Shown one piece after another: positions 58,481-64,000 of a stretch of DNA of 64,000 nt; position 1 is the stretch's first letter, and every line of letters starts with the position of its first letter. A model generated the notes under the pieces. It was not told the origin of the DNA. It did no database searches and was given only the letters and a program-made list of their open reading frames with translations. Source of the DNA: Stichopus chloronotus (lineage: Eukaryota > Echinodermata > Holothuroidea > Aspidochirotida > Stichopodidae); NCBI GenBank assembly GCA_021234535.1, contig CM037837.1, positions 186,001-250,000 on the forward strand, written 5' to 3'. A program made the position numbers and the translations under genes.

Positions 58481-59828
58481 TCTTTGGAATACTTTATGAC
58501 TTTTTTCTCTGTTGCCCATTTTCTTAAATATATTTGCTACTTGCGCTGTGGCGGGTGTTCTTGTTGATAGGCTAAGTAACAGAAATAAGACTAGACTCAG
58601 TACACAAAACCAATCAGTAAAACTGTGTATCATTATACATTACACAGTAACCCCTCTTTTGCCCAGAACTTAACAAAGGGATTCAGGCAGCTCTCTTTAA
58701 AGCGGATTAGATGTGGTTGAACTTCTGAATATTGTTGTGTCAATGTGAAGGGTCCCTTTCTGATATTTGATGAACTTTTGAATCTCAGTGGCAAACCGTA
58801 TGCATCCATTTGTATAGCTTCCGTTTTTAAGAGTACTTCGTACCATACTAAACAAGAACCAGTTCTGCTATCATTGGAAAGCAAAAATGGACATTGACGC
58901 ACCTAGACGCACCCTCCGTCATTGCTGTGATGCACCAAATCTGTACTTTGACAGACAAATTTGTCATCAATGTGGCTGACATGACACGCCCATGACGCGT
59001 CATACAATTGACAAGTGCATAAATACAACATTTGCAAGGATACATAATGTAGGCCCTTTGTCTTAGCCTGTATATGCCATATTTAACCTATAAACTACCT
59101 TACAGCTACAATCTTGGACAAAATTGTTGGGATACTTTGTCCTATGTTTCAAATATAACACTAAATTTTAAGTGAGAGGATAACATGAAACCCCATGCCC
59201 CTTTCAAGTGTTGCGCTATAGGAGTGAATGTACACTTTGAACTGCAAATCTATAGCCAACACTGAGCGGGGGAGCGGGGTGTCCCAAGGTATTTTGTCAA
59301 AGATTGTAGTCTAACGTTTAGTAAAGCTAGCCTAACGTTTGCCACCATAGGCTAAGCCAACAGAGTAGTGTACAGTAACGATAGGCCTAACTGTTGTTAA
59401 AGTTAGATCTCTCCAGTCCTGATCTCGCAAATAGAGAGAAAGCGAACGAAGAATTAATCTTATCACATATCTTGCGTAGAGAATTACATCACCAGAAGAA
59501 GAAAAATTATTACCCAATTCTAAGCTGCATCTGGTACTGCTCACACGTACATAATTACATTCATAATTGAGCCTGCCTTCTAGTTGTATGGGCAGTGGTT
59601 GTTGCAGTCTCGGCTGCTGGGCAGTGTATGGTCTGTTTGTAAACAACACACATTTCGAAATTGTTGGCATCCTAAACTTGATCAAGTCGTTTTAGCTAAT
59701 CATGTTCGGCGTGCACATAAAAATCTTCTATGCTGACGATGAGCATGCACCACCACTAACACTGCATTAACGAGCACTGTCACTATACTGTGGCATGCAC
59801 TGACTGAGTTTAGCCAAGCAAAGTTAAT
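58481..59828. other. Intergenic flank of ZNHIT3
   Basis: Includes a GACGCACC-rich patch (58890-59020) that echoes the one at 54100-54390, MITE family 2 (59106-59309), and the presumed ZNHIT3 promoter and 5' UTR before 59829. No TATA box I would trust. The 117-codon - strand frame at 59332-59685 has no family match. Confidence 0.45.
59106..59309 (+). mobile_element. MITE family 2, complete copy
   Basis: A 204-bp element whose ends CTACAATCTTGGACAAAAT and ATTTTGTCAAAGATTGTAG are inverted repeats with one mismatch. Non-coding. A partial relative lies at 25217. The target duplication is unclear. Confidence 0.68.
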
Positions 59829-59938
59829 ATGCCAAAAACCACAAATGAGACGAACGAAAAGTCGCTAGTAAAGGATATGGTTTGTTGGAATTGCAAGAAT
59901 AAATCTCGGTATAAATGTCCTAAGACCCTTCTACGATA
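59829..59938 (+). CDS. ZNHIT3: ZNHIT3 exon 1: HIT finger, first half
   Basis: Residues 1-36 and two bases of codon 37. It contains the first Cys pair (CWNC) and KCPKT, where relatives have CPAC. Donor TA|GTGAGT. Confidence 0.88.
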
Positions 59939-62353
59939 GTGAGTTCAAGTTAAATGTAAGCTACAATTAAGACCGCAACTTTACTTTAGCCTTCGTAAAC
60001 TTAGTTAGGCCTAACACAACAGCAGGCAGTTGCTATGTGGGTAAATTGTAACGTTTGAAAGCTTACCGACTTAGGACGCCAGCGAAGTACTCTATGCTTC
60101 AAGTTTTGAGCTCATTCCTCACTGTATCGTTATTAGCATCGATGATCAGAATTTATTTTCCCTACCGTTGCAACAACTTAATAGGCCCAAATTTAAAAAC
60201 ATGTTCTGCATGAACTAACATGTGCAAAACTTGCCACAAGTGTACTGTAGCTAGGCTTATATTAGTTATTGACAATGTTATTATTTTTCAGTCATTGCAA
60301 TAACAAATGAATGGCATTTTTCGAGTGTTACAGTTTTTCAAAACTTAAATTGTTAATTGTATGCTAATTATAGCAATAGCCTAGGCTATGTATCTGTCTT
60401 AAAATATGCAAGAGTTGCCTGCAATGACAATTCAGCTAAAGATATACACATTTCTTTTGTTCTCTTCTCCTGCAGCTGTGGTATTGATTGTTATAAAAAA
60501 CTTAAACAAGAAATGGAAGGTGGTGCCATCAAACCTGCACAGCAAGAGTCACCTGTGGAATCTAATATTGCCACACCTGTGAAGGCAGATGGTGGAAAAG
60601 CACTAGGGTCAAATGCAGCAAGTAGGAGTCTTAAACATTACACAGTGTTTGTTTCATATACAAAAGCGTATTCATACTGCCACTTGTTTTATGTTTATGT
60701 AGAACATGTATTGCTGAAACAGACAAATTTTTAACCCATCCATCAGATTATTTGGTATGTTTATGTCTCAACCTCCAAGCACTGTTCACCTTTCCATTGA
60801 TGTCCTCCACTATCACTGCCAGATTTCAACAGATCATCTCCCCACCAGCAAATCCCATCTCTGGTACTTTTAGAGTGGACATGTTATGAGAAATTGCTCA
60901 TAGATACACCATGCTTGAATACTGTATGGGTAAATTTCAACTTACTTTGGGAAAAGAGAGGACTGTTTATGTATGTGAAGTTCCTGGGCCTAAAACCTCC
61001 CCAGTTATTTCACAGGACAAAGGATATTATACCTGAAATGAAGGATAGTTTGGTAAGATAGCAAGCATTTAAAATACTATCCAAAGACTTTAACTAGCTG
61101 CCTGGAAACTGCTTACATTGTGACTTTAGTAGTACCCATTGTCCATACTACAGTCCTCTAACCCCACTCATGTTTGTCTTCCCCCATCCAAGGTTTATCA
61201 CAGAGTTATCAAATCATGTACATTGTCCTAGATGGAAGTGACACAGCATTGTGCTGTAAGAGCACTCCATGCAACATGAAGACCGATTTTCACATTGTAT
61301 GATTGTAGATCAATATGTGCAAATTGTACAGCAAGTTTTTGTACAGCATACTTGCAAGTATGCAAGTACTAATTCTTTGCTTCTTTTGCTTATATTTAGC
61401 TTCTGTTGACACCTGGCAGAAATATGATAATGAAGATGACAGGTTGCCACAATCCAAGCTAGATCTTTTGGGTAATATTTTTGATGAATTTCTTGTCTGT
61501 TGTTGCCAAAATCTCTGTTTCATTGTCCATGTGTTCACTTTGACAAAGCCTAAGCAGTGGTAAAGATGGTAGATTACATATAAACTTCTACTGTTCACAT
61601 CACCGTACTTTTAAAGCCAATACTTTTCTATGGTAAGTGGGAAGCATGTCTTGGAACAGTTAGGTCTTTATATTTATCCTGGTAATATATATACACATAA
61701 GGGACTATATTGTACACAGTTATATTGGTCACAAATCTGATAATAAACTTGTTTCACTGATAGCACCAGCCTGGGAATGTTATGTAACTGAATTATATCA
61801 TACTGCATAAATCTACATTGAAAACTCCTGTAATTTGATAAATGTTACTCTACACTCACCAAAATAGTTATGATGTTCTAAACCTGTGGAGGCTTGTTGG
61901 ATTCACAACATTTGTAAATTTTGAAATGAACTGCCATCTTGTAACGTCATGGTATCTACAATGTACTGATGAATTGCAGGATTACATTACATAGAATCGT
62001 TTCAAAGTGTTTAACTTGATGTAATTGTAGTGTTTAGTTTTGGTTTTAAGTCTCCAGCAGATGTGAATTCCATCAGCCATTTTTATCTTTGAAGCCTGAA
62101 ATGTTGTTATTTCTCAACAGCCAACTCTGAAGAAATCAAGAAACTCCTGACAAATCCTCATTTACGACAGATGTTAAAGTTCATAGACTCAAGTGAAGAC
62201 AAAGAGAAATGTATGGGAAGTGCAATGAAAGAACCCATTTTTACAGAATTTGCTGATGCTTGCCTCGCCCTTGTTGAGTCTGAGCGTGAAAAATCTGCAG
62301 AACCTCAGGAGGAATATGTTGAAGTTAAAGAATTTGAATTACTTCAGTTTTGA
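59829..62353 (+). CDS. ZNHIT3: ZNHIT3, zinc finger HIT domain protein 3 (four exons, 186 aa)
   Basis: Nuclear assembly factor that pairs with NUFIP1 in building box C/D snoRNPs. Exons are 59829-59938, 60476-60621, 61400-61471 and 62121-62353; all are GT-AG and phase-consistent. The N-terminal HIT finger (residues about 19-51) is CWNCKNKSRYKCP then YCGIDCYKKLKQE. The C-terminal helical domain (LLTNPHLRQMLKFI, EPIFTEFADACLALV) closely matches vertebrate ZNHIT3 (LLLNPHLRQLM, EPLFVEFADCCLGIV) and is the NUFIP1-binding part. Length is 186 against about 155 in human, because of a longer linker and a longer acidic C-terminus. Odd: three of the four ligands of the second zinc site are replaced (T, L, M). 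The start is the first ATG upstream of the finger. A poly(A) signal AATAAA lies at 63201-63206. Confidence 0.92.
60476..60621 (+). CDS. ZNHIT3: ZNHIT3 exon 2: HIT finger, second half, and linker
   Basis: The split codon restores the Tyr before CGIDC. A polar linker of about 40 residues follows. Acceptor CTCCTGCAG is strong; donor A|GTAGGA is weak, so the exon end is the least certain junction in this gene. Reading through would add residues without conservation. Confidence 0.78.
61400..61471 (+). CDS. ZNHIT3: ZNHIT3 exon 3
   Basis: Encodes YDNEDDRLPQSKLDLL, aligning with the EEEDRVSLQNLKNL segment of human ZNHIT3. Acceptor ATATTTAG, donor GTAATA, phases 1 and 1. Confidence 0.85.
62121..62353 (+). 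CDS. ZNHIT3: ZNHIT3 exon 4: C-terminal helical domain
   Basis: Begins after CTCAACAG and carries the conserved domain NPHLRQMLKFIDSSEDKEK and EPIFTEFADACLAL, then an acidic end (EYVEVKEFELLQF) and TGA. Confidence 0.93.
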
Positions 62354-63200
62354 CCTAATGTTAATATGTTTACTCTAAGAAGAGACCAAAACCTATAGTT
62401 TTGATTCTGCCAGCAGTAATGGTTGATACCCTGAACATTGAATGAGAAATATTGTGGTATTATTGTGGTGGCATTACTTTTGTGCATGTAAATGCAGCTG
62501 ATGGTGTTAATGAAATCTGGTGGACATCTGAGAGAAATGGGTCTCACACCTATGTATCAAGGCACTGTATTGCTGAGGAATCTAAGGGCAGTACTTCCTA
62601 CATCGCAAAGAAAAACTTGTTGTGGCTCAGATTCAGATGTTTGGATCCTTGCTACTCAGCCTGTGAGTAGAATCAAGGACAGTTATAAATCGTAACACTC
62701 CACAACTAGCTTCAGTGTGATATCAGGTACACATCATGGTCCTCAGCAAGTTATTTTGATTACCATCAATGACATTGTCTCTGCCTGCGTCCAATCATGA
62801 AATACGTTATTATGATAATCTGGCCTTTTAGTCAATCGGTGCTGTGGCCGAATGGATGAAGGTGGTGGAATTTGAAGCAATGAAGCTTTTTCGTTCAAAA
62901 GTAATCTAAGGTTTCCCCATCTGAACTGACCTTAGGAAAAGGTATCAAATTTGATCCCAAATTGTTAAGTTGGTAGTCACCAGACATGAAGTTGTAATAT
63001 ATAAGCCACAGGCTTTCTTCGCACTTGTGTGGTCACCTAGCATGTAAAAGAACTGCCCTTCAAGGCCTGACTCATTATTATTATTATCAGTCAGGATGTT
63101 AGTGTTAGGAGACATGTAGATGTGGATGAAACATTTCCATGTTTTGTAAATATTTTGTAGGTTTTTTATACCAATTCCTGTTTGCAATTTGTGAAAGTGT

Positions 63201-63206
63201 AATAAA
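63201..63206 (+). terminator. ZNHIT3: Candidate poly(A) signal of ZNHIT3
   Basis: Canonical AATAAA about 850 bases past the stop codon, followed by T- and GT-rich sequence. No other feature lies between the stop and this site apart from AT-rich 3' UTR. Confidence 0.55.
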
Positions 63207-63668
63207 ACTTTCCCAAGTATTACTCTAGTGAATTCTGGAGATTCTTTTTGGCTCTGAATGATACAAGTGTATATGTATTGTAATATTTCTAGTTAGTGTT
63301 TTCCCACCTAGGGGACACAAAACCATGGCTGAGATCCACAGACACTTTCATTGGGATAACAGATTGTACCTTCAGTAAATGTTTCCCAAGAAAATGTGAA
63401 ATTTAAAATTGGTCTTCTTCCATATGAGGGGGGTTACTACACTTATGATTTCTGGAACTGGGTCATCACCTGTGAGAGGTTGAGAGTCCTCTAGAGCTCA
63501 GACATGACCAAGCATTCAGGTGACTTTTAGTTTCACATGACCATTCTGCAATGGTCTCCCCCTTCTCATTTTTAGACCTTTTAAAATATGGGTATAATGT
63601 CAAAATAAACATTGCAGTCTTTTCTGAACCAACTATCAAACAGGGATATTCGTTGTAGGAGTGCCTCA

Positions 63669-63987
63669 TTAAAAGCAAAGTATGAAAGGCATTTGTTTTA
63701 CAGAAAAAAATCTGATTATTAAACCAATATTTATATACACAGAATTGATAGAAATTATTCGCAACGAGGGCAGTAGCAACATTAAAAAATACCTTTCTCA
63801 CTTTGCTTGCTCAAGAATAATTTTTCACCAGAAATTCAAATGATGTATCTTCCATTATACGTGCATAATGTATTTTAAGGAAATGGAGCATTGCTGATGT
63901 TTACTTGAGAGGCCAAAGGTTTTAAAACTTTTTCTCACTTGGTAAGCAATGTTGTAAGCAATGTTGGTGCAATCTTATTTCCCTTTA
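63669..63987 (+). mobile_element. MITE family 1, copy 3
   Basis: A more diverged, slightly shorter relative (about 320 bp) of the copies at 5046 and 16318, in the same orientation. Shared blocks are AGGCATTTGTTTTACAGAAAA and TTCAAATGATGTATCTTCCA; it ends TTATTTCCCTTTA. Confidence 0.65.
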
Positions 63988-64000
63988 TAGCACAATGCCA

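Noticed and set aside
59332..59685. 117-codon frame on the - strand upstream of ZNHIT3
   Set aside because: No domain or family match; it overlaps the expected promoter region of ZNHIT3.
60622..60734. Extension of ZNHIT3 exon 2 to an in-frame stop
   Set aside because: The added residues do not resemble ZNHIT3, while splicing at A|GTAGGA joins exons that do, in phase.

Overview
The window is animal nuclear DNA. It is AT-rich, has long introns with GT-AG splice sites, and is crowded with decayed transposons, microsatellites and minisatellites. The proteins and the repeat types fit a marine invertebrate. An echinoderm or another deuterostome is my best guess, with low confidence. I built the gene models by hand, requiring splice signals and reading phase to agree at every junction.

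Layout. (1) Positions 1-7210, + strand: the last seven coding exons of SUPT6H (transcription elongation factor SPT6), from the end of the S1 domain through the tandem SH2 module to the TP-rich tail. (2) 7211-13201: a gene-free convergent interval holding the 3' ends of two genes. (3) 13202-53108, - strand: one 25-exon gene for a predicted 1070-residue scaffold, with domain order SAM, SAM, RA, RA, coiled coil, PDZ, coiled coil. I recognise no named gene with this architecture. All 24 junctions keep phase. (4) 53109-59828: a mostly non-coding interval with a broken LINE reverse transcriptase, a CpG-rich patch with a palindromic kappaB-like site, and a small MITE. (5) 59829-62353, + strand: a four-exon ZNHIT3 gene (box C/D snoRNP assembly factor) whose HIT zinc finger has lost most of its second zinc site. 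(6) 62354-64000: ZNHIT3 3' UTR and a MITE copy.

Mobile DNA. Two long copies (3722-6082 and 33869-36750, opposite orientations) belong to a Helentron-associated, pearl/DINE-1-like family. Each has short inverted terminal motifs, a TG microsatellite, a ~144-bp tandem array and a 3' hairpin ending in CTRR. The array units carry perfect DR1 nuclear-receptor motifs. One copy is split by a 1175-bp element with a 5-bp target duplication. A 1240-bp hAT element has an 8-bp target duplication. Two MITE families, a tRNA-derived SINE and several intronic minisatellites complete the picture; two of the minisatellites repeat a real 5' splice site.

How the genes relate. SUPT6H and ZNHIT3 are housekeeping genes for transcription and snoRNP assembly. 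The scaffold gene between them looks like an adaptor for Ras/Rap-type GTPases. No functional link among the three is implied by their proximity.
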